Below are positions 1 to 7,726 of a DNA stretch of 64,000 nucleotides, in pieces. The DNA comes from Autumnicola musiva. Lineage in GTDB: Bacteria > Bacteroidota > Bacteroidia > Flavobacteriales > Flavobacteriaceae. The notes beneath the pieces are model-generated. The model was given only the letters and a program-made list of their open reading frames with translations. It had not been told where the DNA came from and did no database searches. Where the stretch lies: assembly GCF_031846585.1 (NCBI RefSeq), contig NZ_JAVRHK010000007.1:124001-188000 (forward strand). The letters are read 5' to 3'. Each line of letters opens with the position of its first letter. Position 1 is the first letter of the stretch. A program made the position numbers and the translations under genes.

Positions 1-1142
1 CAGATTTTAAACTGGGTATTCTTGGCGGGGGACAGCTGGGAAAAATGATGCTTTATGAAACCCGTAAATTCGATATTCAAACGCATGTTATAGATCCAAA
101 TCCTGAAGCTCCATCTAGGATTGCCTGTAATTATTTTGAACAGGGCGACCTCATGGATTATGAAACCGTGCTCAAATTTGGGAGAAATGTGGATGTGCTT
201 ACTTTTGAAATTGAAGGAGTAAACATTGAAGCCTTGAAAAAGCTCGAAGAAGAGGGGATAAAAACCTATCCTTCGGCTGCCACGTTGGAAAAAATTCAGA
301 ATAAGGGAATTCAGAAAAATTTCTATCTGAATAATAAAATTCCTACTGCAGGTTTTGATATTTTCAGTAGCAAAAAAGCTCTTTTGGATGCAATTGAAGA
401 AGGAAAAAGGAAATTTCCGTTTGTTTGGAAAAGCACTACAGGAGGCTACGATGGGAAAGGTGTGGCTGTAATAAAATCTAAAGCAGATCTGAAGGAATTA
501 TCTGAAGCAGAATGTATTGCGGAAGAGATGATTCCCTTTAAAAATGAACTTGCCGTAATTGTGGCGCGAAATCCTTCAGGAGAAGTTAAAACTTATCCTG
601 TGGTAGAAATGGAGTTTCATCCTACCGCCAACCAGGTGGAATATGTAATTTGCCCTGCAAGAATAGATCCTGAAGTAGCTAAAAAAGCAAGAAATCTTGC
701 CAAAAAAGTTTCCGAAGCCTTTCAACATGTAGGCTTGCTTGCGGTAGAAATGTTCCAAACCAAAGAAGATAATATTCTTGTAAATGAGGTTGCGCCGCGA
801 CCCCATAATAGTGGTCATTACAGCATTGAATCCAGCTACACCAATCAGTTTGAACAACATATAAGAGCTGTTCTTGATTTGCCATTAGGAAATACTAACA
901 GTAAGGTAGGCGGAATTATGGTTAACCTTGTTGGGGATGAAAATCATGAAGGAGAAGTTCTTTATGAGAATATTGAAAAAATAATGGCCATTAACGGGGT
1001 GACACCCCATATATACGGAAAGAAAATTACAAGACCTTTCCGCAAGATGGGCCATGTGACTATTATAAACGAAGAAATTCAGGAAGCCAGGAAAATAGCC
1101 GAAGAAGTAAAAAATTTAATAAAGGTAATTTCAAAAAAATAA
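1..1142 (+). CDS. purK: N5-carboxyaminoimidazole ribonucleotide synthase PurK, 5' end outside the window
   Basis: ATP-grasp enzyme that carboxylates aminoimidazole ribonucleotide with bicarbonate and ATP in purine synthesis, in the cytoplasm. The frame is open from base 3 and reads DFKLGILGGGQLGKMM, the family's nucleotide-binding N-terminus, so the true start lies a few codons upstream and the ATG at 45 is internal. The ATP-grasp core follows (FVWKSTTGGYDGKGV, then the NEVAPRPHNSGHY metal and substrate loop). It is followed by purE after one base, the usual purK-purE pair, so the two enzymes act in sequence. Family assignment is secure; only the first few residues are missing. Confidence 0.96.
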   Translation, partial: DFKLGILGGGQLGKMMLYETRKFDIQTHVIDPNPEAPSRIACNYFEQGDLMDYETVLKFGRNVDVLTFEIEGVNIEALKKLEEEGIKTYPSAATLEKIQNKGIQKNFYLNNKIPTAGFDIFSSKKALLDAIEEGKRKFPFVWKSTTGGYDGKGVAVIKSKADLKELSEAECIAEEMIPFKNELAVIVARNPSGEVKTYPVVEMEFHPTANQVEYVICPARIDPEVAKKARNLAKKVSEAFQHVGLLAVEMFQTKEDNILVNEVAPRPHNSGHYSIESSYTNQFEQHIRAVLDLPLGNTNSKVGGIMVNLVGDENHEGEVLYENIEKIMAINGVTPHIYGKKITRPFRKMGHVTIINEEIQEARKIAEEVKNLIKVISKK

Positions 1143-1143
1143 A

Positions 1144-1629
1144 ATGGGAAAAGTAGCAGTAATTATGGGCAGCACCAGCGATTTGCCGGTGATGCAGGAC
1201 GCAATAGATATTCTTGAAGGTTTTGACATTGAAGTTGAGGTAGATATAGTTTCTGCACACCGTACACCTGAAAAATTATTTGATTATGGAAAAAACGCCC
1301 ATAACAGGGATATACAGGTAATTATTGCAGGTGCCGGCGGGGCAGCCCATTTGCCCGGGATGATTGCCTCTCTCTCTCCACTTCCCGTTATAGGAGTGCC
1401 TGTTAAATCCAGCAACTCTATAGATGGCTGGGATTCGGTTTTATCTATTTTGCAAATGCCCGGTGGCGTACCCGTGGCAACGGTAGCATTAGACGGTGCT
1501 AAAAATGCAGGTATCCTGGCGGCACAAATTATTGGCTGTTCAGATAAATGTGTATTGGATAAAATTCTGGTTTATAAAGAAGGTCTTAAAGAAAAAGTAA
1601 TTGAAGGCGCCAAAAAAGTGCAGAAATAA
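1144..1629 (+). CDS. purE: N5-CAIR mutase PurE
   Basis: Class I PurE, which moves the carboxylate of N5-CAIR to give CAIR, the step after PurK. At 161 residues it has the normal length. Visible motifs are MGSTSD near the N-terminus, SAHRTP carrying the catalytic histidine, the glycine-rich AGAGGAAHLPGM loop, and the PVKSSN and MPGGVPVATVA segments. It begins one base after the purK stop, so the two are probably co-transcribed and translationally coupled. A hairpin follows directly, consistent with the end of a two-gene operon. Confidence 0.97.
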   Translation: MGKVAVIMGSTSDLPVMQDAIDILEGFDIEVEVDIVSAHRTPEKLFDYGKNAHNRDIQVIIAGAGGAAHLPGMIASLSPLPVIGVPVKSSNSIDGWDSVLSILQMPGGVPVATVALDGAKNAGILAAQIIGCSDKCVLDKILVYKEGLKEKVIEGAKKVQK

Positions 1630-1632
1630 AAC

Positions 1633-1672
1633 AAGCCGCATAAAATGCGGCTTGGGAAGTAGTAGTTTTTTA
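1633..1672 (+). terminator. Probable terminator after purE
   Basis: A perfect 8-bp stem (AAGCCGCA at 1633-1640 with TGCGGCTT at 1646-1653) around a TAAAA loop begins 3 bases after the purE stop. The T-run at 1667-1672 is 13 bases beyond the stem, farther than ideal, so termination may be leaky. Confidence 0.6.
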
Positions 1673-1686
1673 ATCTTGTAAATTCT

Positions 1687-1704
1687 ATTTATTAACCATT
1701 CTAA
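1687..1704 (+). repeat. 18-base motif shared with 5863-5880
   Basis: The 18-mer ATTTATTAACCATTCTAA occurs here, about 130 bases before the M3 peptidase gene, and identically at 5863-5880 just before the first ferritin-like gene. In AT-rich DNA a chance repeat is possible, but both copies lie in promoter or leader positions on the same strand. Confidence 0.4.
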
Positions 1705-1835
1705 ATATATTAATCCAAAACTTTAAACTTACTACATTTTAAATGTTTTCTAAATGAAAGCGTAAAAGTAGTTAAAAAATATACAAATCCTCGTTTAGAT
1801 TATAAAAAATATCAATAACGTTAATTAAGAAATTT

Positions 1836-3869
1836 ATGAATTCCATATATAATCCACTTTTAGAATCATTTGAGGAAGCTCCTTTTTCAAAGATTAAAGA
1901 TGAACACTATAAACCTGCTATTCTTGAAGCAATTAAAACAGCAGGTAAAGAAATAGATGCAATTGCAAATTCTCAGGAAGCTCCAGGCTTTGAAAATACT
2001 GTGGCTGCGCTTGATTTTGCCGGCAAACAGCTGGACCGGGTGACCAGTGTTTTCTTCAATTTAAATTCTGCTGAAACCAATAAAGAAATCCAGCAAATTG
2101 CCCAGGAAGTTTCTCCATTACTTACTGAATTTAAAAATGATACTATTCTTAATAAAACGCTCTTTGAAAGGGTAAAAACAGTATTTGAAGAGCAGGAAAA
2201 CCTTCAACTTAATGTTGAAGAAAAAACTTTACTGGAGAAAAAGTACAAAGCTTTTTCCCGCAACGGGGCAAATTTACCTGAAGAAAAACAACAGGAACTT
2301 CGGGCTATTGATAAAGAACTTTCTTCTTTAAGCTTAAAATTTGGAGAAAATGTACTGGAAGAAACCAACAAATTTGAACTTCAAATTCTTAATGAAGAAG
2401 ACCTGAAAGGCCTGCCGGAAAGTTTTAGAGAAGAAGCTAAAGCAACTGCGGAAGCAAAAGAAAAACAGGGCTGGATTTTTACCCTTCAATATCCAAGCTA
2501 TATCCCTTTTATGAAATATGCTGAAAACCGGGAATTACGCAAAAAAATGTCCGTAGCTTTTGGAGCCAAAGGTTTTCATGGTGATGACCTGGACAACCGG
2601 GAAAATGTGCTGAGTATAGCAAAACTAAGGCACCAAAGAGCAAATCTACTGGGCTTTGAAACGCATGCACATTTTGTACTGGAACAGCGCATGGCTGAAA
2701 CCCCGGAAAAGGTGAACAATTTTCTTAACGAGCTTCTGGAAAAAGCGAAACCTGCTGCAAAGCGAGAATTTACCGAACTGGAAAATTTCGCAAAGAAACT
2801 TGATAACATTGAGAGGCTTGAAAAATGGGATGCAGCCTTTTATGGAGAAAAACTGAAACAGGAATTATTTGACCTTAATGATGAAAAACTAAAACCTTAT
2901 TTTAAACTGGAGAATGTAATTGAAGGCGTATTTCTTGTTGCCAATAAGCTTTATGGCCTTAATTTTACCGAAGTTTTTGATGTGGACAAATATCATCCTG
3001 ATGTAAAAACCTATAAAGTAACAGATGAATATAATGAAATAATAGCGCTTTTCTATGCCGATTTCCATCCAAGAGAAGGTAAGCGCAATGGTGCCTGGAT
3101 GACAATATATAAGCAACAATATATTCAAAATAACCAAAATGAACGGCCGCATATTTCTATTGTGTGCAACTTCACCAAGCCTTCTAAAACCGAGCCTTCC
3201 TTACTTACTTTCAATGAGGTTACCACACTGTTTCACGAATTCGGCCATGCACTGCACGGGATGCTTGCAAATACCACCTACCCCAGTTTGTCCGGAGCAA
3301 ATGTATATTGGGATTTTGTAGAACTACCAAGCCAGGTGCTGGAAAACTGGTGCTATGAGAAAGAGGCTTTGCAGCTGTTTGCCAAACATTATAAAACCGG
3401 GGAAGCCATTCCTATGGAATTGATTGAAAAAATAAAGGAATCTGCTAATTTCCATGAAGGAATGGCCACTGTAAGGCAGCTGAGTTTTGGTATGCTGGAC
3501 CTTAGCTGGCATGGTATAGACCCAACAAACATTACCAATGTTAAGGCACATGAAGATAAAGCTTTTGAAGCTACCAAATTATATCCCAACGTTCCGGAAA
3601 ACTGCATGAGCACTTCTTTCTCGCATATCTTCCAGGGCGGGTATTCCGCAGGATATTATTCCTATAAATGGGCAGAAGTACTGGATGCAGACACTTTTGA
3701 ATATTTCCAGGAACAGGGGATCTTCAGCAGGGAAGTTGCCAATAAATTCAGGGAAAACATTCTTTCTCAGGGCGGCACCGAACATCCAATGGAACTTTAT
3801 AAAAGATTCCGCGGAAAGGAACCTCAGCCTGAAGCCCTGCTGAAAAGAGCAGGATTAATTCCGAAGTAA
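1836..3869 (+). CDS. M3 family zinc metallopeptidase (peptidyl-dipeptidase Dcp-like)
   Basis: Oligopeptidase of the thimet/Dcp family, expected to trim short peptides in the cytoplasm; no signal peptide is seen (MNSIYNPLL start). At 677 residues it has the normal length. The zinc motif HEFGH is at residues 467-471 within LFHEFGHALHGML, followed by the family segment YWDFVELPSQ carrying the third ligand region, and a C-terminal SFSHIFQGGYSAGYYSYKW motif typical of M3 enzymes. It is monocistronic, with a strong terminator after it. Dcp and oligopeptidase A are not separable by eye; the motif spacing resembles bacterial Dcp, so I leave the symbol blank. Confidence 0.93.
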   Translation: MNSIYNPLLESFEEAPFSKIKDEHYKPAILEAIKTAGKEIDAIANSQEAPGFENTVAALDFAGKQLDRVTSVFFNLNSAETNKEIQQIAQEVSPLLTEFKNDTILNKTLFERVKTVFEEQENLQLNVEEKTLLEKKYKAFSRNGANLPEEKQQELRAIDKELSSLSLKFGENVLEETNKFELQILNEEDLKGLPESFREEAKATAEAKEKQGWIFTLQYPSYIPFMKYAENRELRKKMSVAFGAKGFHGDDLDNRENVLSIAKLRHQRANLLGFETHAHFVLEQRMAETPEKVNNFLNELLEKAKPAAKREFTELENFAKKLDNIERLEKWDAAFYGEKLKQELFDLNDEKLKPYFKLENVIEGVFLVANKLYGLNFTEVFDVDKYHPDVKTYKVTDEYNEIIALFYADFHPREGKRNGAWMTIYKQQYIQNNQNERPHISIVCNFTKPSKTEPSLLTFNEVTTLFHEFGHALHGMLANTTYPSLSGANVYWDFVELPSQVLENWCYEKEALQLFAKHYKTGEAIPMELIEKIKESANFHEGMATVRQLSFGMLDLSWHGIDPTNITNVKAHEDKAFEATKLYPNVPENCMSTSFSHIFQGGYSAGYYSYKWAEVLDADTFEYFQEQGIFSREVANKFRENILSQGGTEHPMELYKRFRGKEPQPEALLKRAGLIPK

Positions 3870-3890
3870 AAAAATGGAATCAAAATGAAA

Positions 3891-3932
3891 AAAACGGCTG
3901 GCATTCAAAACTTTGAATCCTAGCCGTTTTTT
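3891..3932 (+). terminator. Rho-independent terminator after the M3 peptidase
   Basis: AAAACGGCT (3891-3899) pairs with AGCCGTTTT (3922-3930), the inner ATTCAAA/TTTGAAT extends the stem, and a T-run ends at 3932. It starts 21 bases after the stop codon. Confidence 0.85.
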
Positions 3933-3979
3933 GCCTTCAATCTTATCATTTTTATAACTCATTTGATGCTATCTTTTTC

Positions 3980-3987
3980 TATTTTTG
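3980..3987 (+). promoter_or_regulatory. Candidate -7 box for the sigma factor gene
   Basis: TATTTTTG matches the Bacteroidota -7 consensus TAnnTTTG exactly and lies 23 bases before the ATG, so the leader would be short. The nearest TTTG (3962-3965) is closer than the usual -33 spacing, so only the -7 element is well supported. Confidence 0.4.
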
Positions 3988-4010
3988 GATAAGACATTCA
4001 GCAAAACATC

Positions 4011-4562
4011 ATGCCAGTTCATAACCTCGACCCTACCAAGTGGGTGGATAAATATTCCGACTACCTTTTTAATTATACGATTGTTCGGGTGAATGATCGT
4101 GAGATCGCCAATGATCTTATTTCGGAAACATTTCTGGCCGGACTTAAATCAAAAAAGAATTTTAAAGGAGAAGCCAGTGAACGCACCTGGCTGATTTCTA
4201 TTCTGAAACGTAAGATTATAGATTATTACCGCCGGATAAATTCAAAAAAAGGAAAGGCAGAAGTCCACATTAATTATTCTGACGATTACAGCGACGGTGA
4301 ATGGCTGGAAGAGCAGGTAGCAGATGCATCTGACCGGAATGCTGAAGATGAAATGGAAAATACCGAACTGGGAATGGCCATACTGGAATGCCTGGATCAA
4401 CTTAATGAAAAACAGGCTGCAATCTTTAAAATGAAGACTATAGATGGTGCAGACACAGAAGTAATTTGTAATGAGTTTAATATCACCCCGTCTAACCTTT
4501 GGGTGATTATACACAGATCGCGAGTGGCACTGGCTGAGTGCATGCAAAAAAATTGGTTTTAA
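4011..4562 (+). CDS. ECF-type RNA polymerase sigma factor
   Basis: Sigma-70 family factor of the extracytoplasmic-function type, 183 residues with region 2 and region 4 only. Region 2 spans about residues 10-77 (DREIANDLISETFLAGLKS, then ERTWLISILKRKIIDYYRR). Region 4 spans about 120-178 with a helix-turn-helix (EVICNEFNITPSNLWVIIHR). The linker is acidic. Its stop overlaps the start of a small HxxxCxxC protein, a common sigma/anti-sigma arrangement, so it is probably held inactive until a signal arrives. Targets are not visible, although two Tat-exported ferritin-like genes lie 1.3 kb downstream without a classical -7 box before them. Confidence 0.9.
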   Translation: MPVHNLDPTKWVDKYSDYLFNYTIVRVNDREIANDLISETFLAGLKSKKNFKGEASERTWLISILKRKIIDYYRRINSKKGKAEVHINYSDDYSDGEWLEEQVADASDRNAEDEMENTELGMAILECLDQLNEKQAAIFKMKTIDGADTEVICNEFNITPSNLWVIIHRSRVALAECMQKNWF

Positions 4563-4828
4563 TGATGTTTAGAAATTTCTCTTTTCTTATTGATTGTTCC
4601 AGGGCAGAAAACTGTTGTGACAAAGCACAATATAAAGAACTCAGCAAGGCTAATAAAATTAGGTTGCTACTCCACATTGCCATGTGTCGCCGCTGCAAAA
4701 AGTATACTACCAGAAATACCCGCCTCACAAAACTGATTAAAAAATCCAATTTGAAGAGCTGCAGTAAGGTAGATAAGCAGGTCTGGAAAGAACGTATAAG
4801 GGAAGAAATGGCTAAAAAAGAGTCATAA
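4562..4828 (+). CDS. Small zinc-type anti-sigma factor candidate
   Basis: 88-residue cytoplasmic protein starting at the ATG that overlaps the sigma stop (TAATG), which indicates translational coupling. It contains HIAMCRRCKKY, the H-x3-C-x2-C signature of zinc-binding anti-sigma domains, and is otherwise basic and helical. There is no membrane segment, so any sensing would be intracellular, for example oxidant attack on the zinc cysteines. Role is inferred from the motif and coupling to the upstream sigma gene. Its last 17 bases overlap the convergent membrane-protein gene. Confidence 0.7.
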   Translation: MMFRNFSFLIDCSRAENCCDKAQYKELSKANKIRLLLHIAMCRRCKKYTTRNTRLTKLIKKSNLKSCSKVDKQVWKERIREEMAKKES

Positions 4829-5636
4829 CTAAAATGGTAATTATAAGCCAGATTATGGGAATACCCTCCACCCAGAAAGAAGAAAAGTAGATGTTTTGCT
4901 TTATTATACTTTTATAAAGCAATATTGCTGTGATTATAGACAGCATGAGTAAAGAAAAGAAGTTGGCAGGCAAAACATGCTTTTTAGCTGCTTCGGAAAC
5001 TACAGCCATTCCTAATAAGATATAACCCAGAATTTTGGTTCTTTTAACTCCCAGCCGTTGAGGAATCGTCCCTAACTGCAGCACATCATACCTTAAATCC
5101 CGAATTTCAAAAGGCAACATTAGCACCAGTACCAGAAGCAACCGCTGGAAGAATTCTAATAGGATATCCCTGCTTTGAACTTCATACAATTGCTCTAACG
5201 GCAATAATACGCTTGCCCCTGCCCAAACCACCGCAATTACAAAAACTTTGGTGCCATTTAAACTCCTGAGATTTGCCTTACCTTTCCAAAAAGGCACCGC
5301 ATAAAGAAAAGTAAACACTCCTAAAATTGCTGAAATAATCAGGACCCTCCACGGCTGCAGCAAAAGAAAATAAGCTCCAGCAAGAAAACAAAAAAAGGAA
5401 AACACCTGGATAATCCTGAGATTTCGGGTGAGACTTAAGTGATGAAGTTTTGCAATGCCTGCGTATTTTACAAAATTATAGCCTGTTATTGTTCCGAAGA
5501 AGATAAAGAGCAACAATTTATAATCAGGCAAAAGCTGAAATTTCCAAAAACTTACCATACTGAAAGAAACTACTGCCAGAGCTACATGAATACTGCTGTT
5601 TATGTACAGGGCTAATAAGTTCTTTAAATGGCGCAT
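4812..5636 (-). CDS. UbiA-like polytopic membrane protein
   Basis: 274-residue integral membrane protein with about eight hydrophobic segments. It has the spacing of UbiA-type intramembrane prenyltransferases: an early polar segment GYNFVKYAG and a second acidic segment LPFEIRDLRYDVLQLGTIPQRLG, resembling the second DxxxD motif of the family. The first Asp-rich motif is not canonical, so the substrate, or even activity, is uncertain. It stands alone and converges on the anti-sigma gene. Similar proteins are common and functionally unassigned in flavobacteria, so I give no symbol. Confidence 0.6.
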   Translation of the reverse strand: MRHLKNLLALYINSSIHVALAVVSFSMVSFWKFQLLPDYKLLLFIFFGTITGYNFVKYAGIAKLHHLSLTRNLRIIQVFSFFCFLAGAYFLLLQPWRVLIISAILGVFTFLYAVPFWKGKANLRSLNGTKVFVIAVVWAGASVLLPLEQLYEVQSRDILLEFFQRLLLVLVLMLPFEIRDLRYDVLQLGTIPQRLGVKRTKILGYILLGMAVVSEAAKKHVLPANFFSLLMLSIITAILLYKSIIKQNIYFSSFWVEGIPIIWLIITILVMTLF

Positions 5637-5862
5637 TCAGTAAAATTACGAAGTTAAAACTTCAGAAGTAGAGAAGGAAACTTATTCATCCGGAATGCTA
5701 CTGTGCCTCCATATACATATAATGCATTAAAAAAGATAATAATTTGTAGGATTAATAAATTAATAATGTATTTCAAAGATTATTTTCTACAATTAATCTT
5801 TTTTAACATTAAAATTAAAACTCTTTTTCATCCGGCTTCGTAAATATTATTAACCCCTCGAA

Positions 5863-5880
5863 ATTTATTAACCATTCTAA
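5863..5880 (+). repeat. Second copy of the 18-base motif
   Basis: ATTTATTAACCATTCTAA, identical to 1687-1704, ends 11 bases before the ATG of the first ferritin-like gene. A related TATTAACCCC lies about 20 bases further upstream, so the element may be part of a promoter or leader rather than random. Confidence 0.4.
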
Positions 5881-5891
5881 TTCATTTAATT

Positions 5892-6653
5892 ATGAAAAAA
5901 CCAATGATTAAGGTGCGTCAATCTGATGTTGCACCAAAAGGGAGCAATGCAGCCCGACGTAAATTTTTAAAGCTTGGGGGGCTCGCCCTGGCAGGAACCA
6001 GTTTATTTCTCTACTCCTGTAGTGAGGAAGAAGTAAGAAACCAGGAAGGCATTACCGCTACAGATGCCGGAGGGGAATCGGCTTTTGACCTGGGAACAGG
6101 AGATTTAGGAATTTTAAATTATGCCTATATCCTGGAACAACTGGAGGCCGCGTTCTACACCAGAGTTCTGGAAGGTTCCTATTGGGCATCGGCTGAGCCG
6201 GTAGAAAAACTCTATTTAGAAGATTTACAGGCTCACGAGGTAATTCACAGGGAATTTTTTAAAACAGTATTAAATGCAACCTTTTCTTCTGATCAAGTTG
6301 CGCCAGATCTTGAATTTGATTTTAGCACCATTGATTTTGGTGACCGGGATTCGGTTTTGGGAACATCAATTGTATTGGAAGACACAGGTGTTTCAGCATA
6401 TAACGGAGCAGGAGATTTAATATCAGAACCAGCTTATCTGGTAGTAGCCGGTAAGATTGTTTCTGTTGAAGCAAGACATGCTTCAGCTTTAAGATCCCTT
6501 TATCTCCCTGGGTTTACGGAATTTGCCGGAGATGATATTATAGATGAGAACGGCTTAGATCTTGTTGCTGAACCAAAAGATGTTTTGGACACAGTAGCTT
6601 CTACAGGTTTCATAGAAACCCAGCTAACTTATAATAATATTCCTAACGGGTAA
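5892..6653 (+). CDS. Tat-exported ferritin-like lipoprotein
   Basis: Ferritin-like (Ferritin_2 type) protein of 253 residues. The N-terminus carries the twin-arginine signal ARRKFLKLGGLALAGTSLF followed by LYSC, a lipobox-like cysteine, so it is probably exported folded and anchored in the envelope. The helical core begins with LNYAYILEQLEAAFY and ends with VSVEARHASALR, each giving Glu/His residues in the positions expected for a diiron or related four-helix bundle. A second member follows 28 bases downstream, so the two are likely one operon and may form a mixed complex. Function in stress or desiccation is known only for distant plant relatives and is not demonstrated here. Confidence 0.82.
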   Translation: MKKPMIKVRQSDVAPKGSNAARRKFLKLGGLALAGTSLFLYSCSEEEVRNQEGITATDAGGESAFDLGTGDLGILNYAYILEQLEAAFYTRVLEGSYWASAEPVEKLYLEDLQAHEVIHREFFKTVLNATFSSDQVAPDLEFDFSTIDFGDRDSVLGTSIVLEDTGVSAYNGAGDLISEPAYLVVAGKIVSVEARHASALRSLYLPGFTEFAGDDIIDENGLDLVAEPKDVLDTVASTGFIETQLTYNNIPNG

Positions 6654-6681
6654 TTTCTTCAACTTTTAAAAAAATAAGATT

Positions 6682-7527
6682 ATGGATATAATAAACTTTT
6701 TAAACGAATTTACCTCGCATGACCTCATAAAAAAAACTTCTTCGAGGCGTGAGATGCTGGGAACTTTTGGATCTCTCGGAAAAAAAGCGGCTTTGGCAGC
6801 CCTTCCGTTTGGACTTGCCTCTACCAGGGCCAACGCAGCAACACAGGCAAACGAGGCCATAAGTGCACTACAGCTTGCACTAACTCTTGAATATCTGGAA
6901 GCCGATTTTTATATGAAGGCTTTAGATTCCGGTGTGCTTCCATCAGGAAGAGCGGAAGCCGTTTATATGCAAATTTCAAAGCATGAAACCGCACATGTGA
7001 ATTTTCTGAAGGCCGGCCTTGGGGATGCCGCTTTCGATTCCCCGGATTTCGACTTTACCGTAGGTGGTGCATTTGACCCTTTTAATACAAACAATGATGC
7101 TGCTTATGCCCAGCTGCTTGTGCTTGCACAGGCCTTTGAAGATACCGGCGTAAGAGCCTATAAGGGGCAGGCCACAAATTTAATGGGAACTCCATTTTTA
7201 CAGCCGGCGCTTAGAATTCATTCTGTAGAAGCAAGGCATGCGGCTGAAGTGAGAAGGCTAAGAGCAGATTTTCTGAATGAACCTTTAAACCAGGATTTAT
7301 TACCCTGGATAACGTTGGACAACAGAGGTCCTGGTATGCCGGAGGTTACTCAACCGGTTTATAATGGAGAGGAAAATATTACACAGGCAGGAATAGACCT
7401 CACCGCCATCACAGATTTTGGTGCAGTTTCTGCATCCCAGTCCTATGACGAACCAATTTCCGGCGAAACCGCATTGCAAATCGCCACCCTTTTTATTGAC
7501 AGCTGCGACAAATGTCCTTCTTTCTAA
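6682..7527 (+). CDS. Ferritin-like protein, second of a pair
   Basis: 281-residue paralogue of the upstream gene with the same four-helix layout: LQLALTLEYLEADFYMKAL early, KHETAHVNFLKAG in the middle, and HSVEARHAAEVRRLR late. Its export signal is weaker, with a single SRREML Arg pair before the hydrophobic AALAALPFGLAST, and it lacks the lipobox cysteine, so it would be soluble in the periplasm if the signal works. The C-terminal tail CDKCPSF adds two cysteines not present in the partner. It ends just before a strong terminator. Confidence 0.82.
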   Translation: MDIINFLNEFTSHDLIKKTSSRREMLGTFGSLGKKAALAALPFGLASTRANAATQANEAISALQLALTLEYLEADFYMKALDSGVLPSGRAEAVYMQISKHETAHVNFLKAGLGDAAFDSPDFDFTVGGAFDPFNTNNDAAYAQLLVLAQAFEDTGVRAYKGQATNLMGTPFLQPALRIHSVEARHAAEVRRLRADFLNEPLNQDLLPWITLDNRGPGMPEVTQPVYNGEENITQAGIDLTAITDFGAVSASQSYDEPISGETALQIATLFIDSCDKCPSF

Positions 7528-7551
7528 CCTGATTTTTGTTCACAATTGGTA

Positions 7552-7582
7552 AATACTTTCTCCCCCCGGGAAAGTATTTTTT
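7552..7582 (+). terminator. Rho-independent terminator after the ferritin-like pair
   Basis: AATACTTTC (7552-7560) pairs perfectly with GAAAGTATT (7570-7578) around a C-rich loop, followed by a run of T to 7582. Confidence 0.88.
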
Positions 7583-7726
7583 ATATATCACATTTTGCCT
7601 GTTTTCCCACGTACTTTTTCTTCAATTCCCTTTCTTCCAAATCTTAACAACTGCCCGACTGTAAATCACACCTTTTTACATTTAAAATATGTAATTTCGC
7701 AGCACAAAAACCACAACTATATTTTA

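Noticed and set aside
7595..7726. Extended N-terminus of gcvP
   Set aside because: The frame is open upstream, but the added 44 residues do not match the P-protein family and the terminator of the previous operon is directly upstream.
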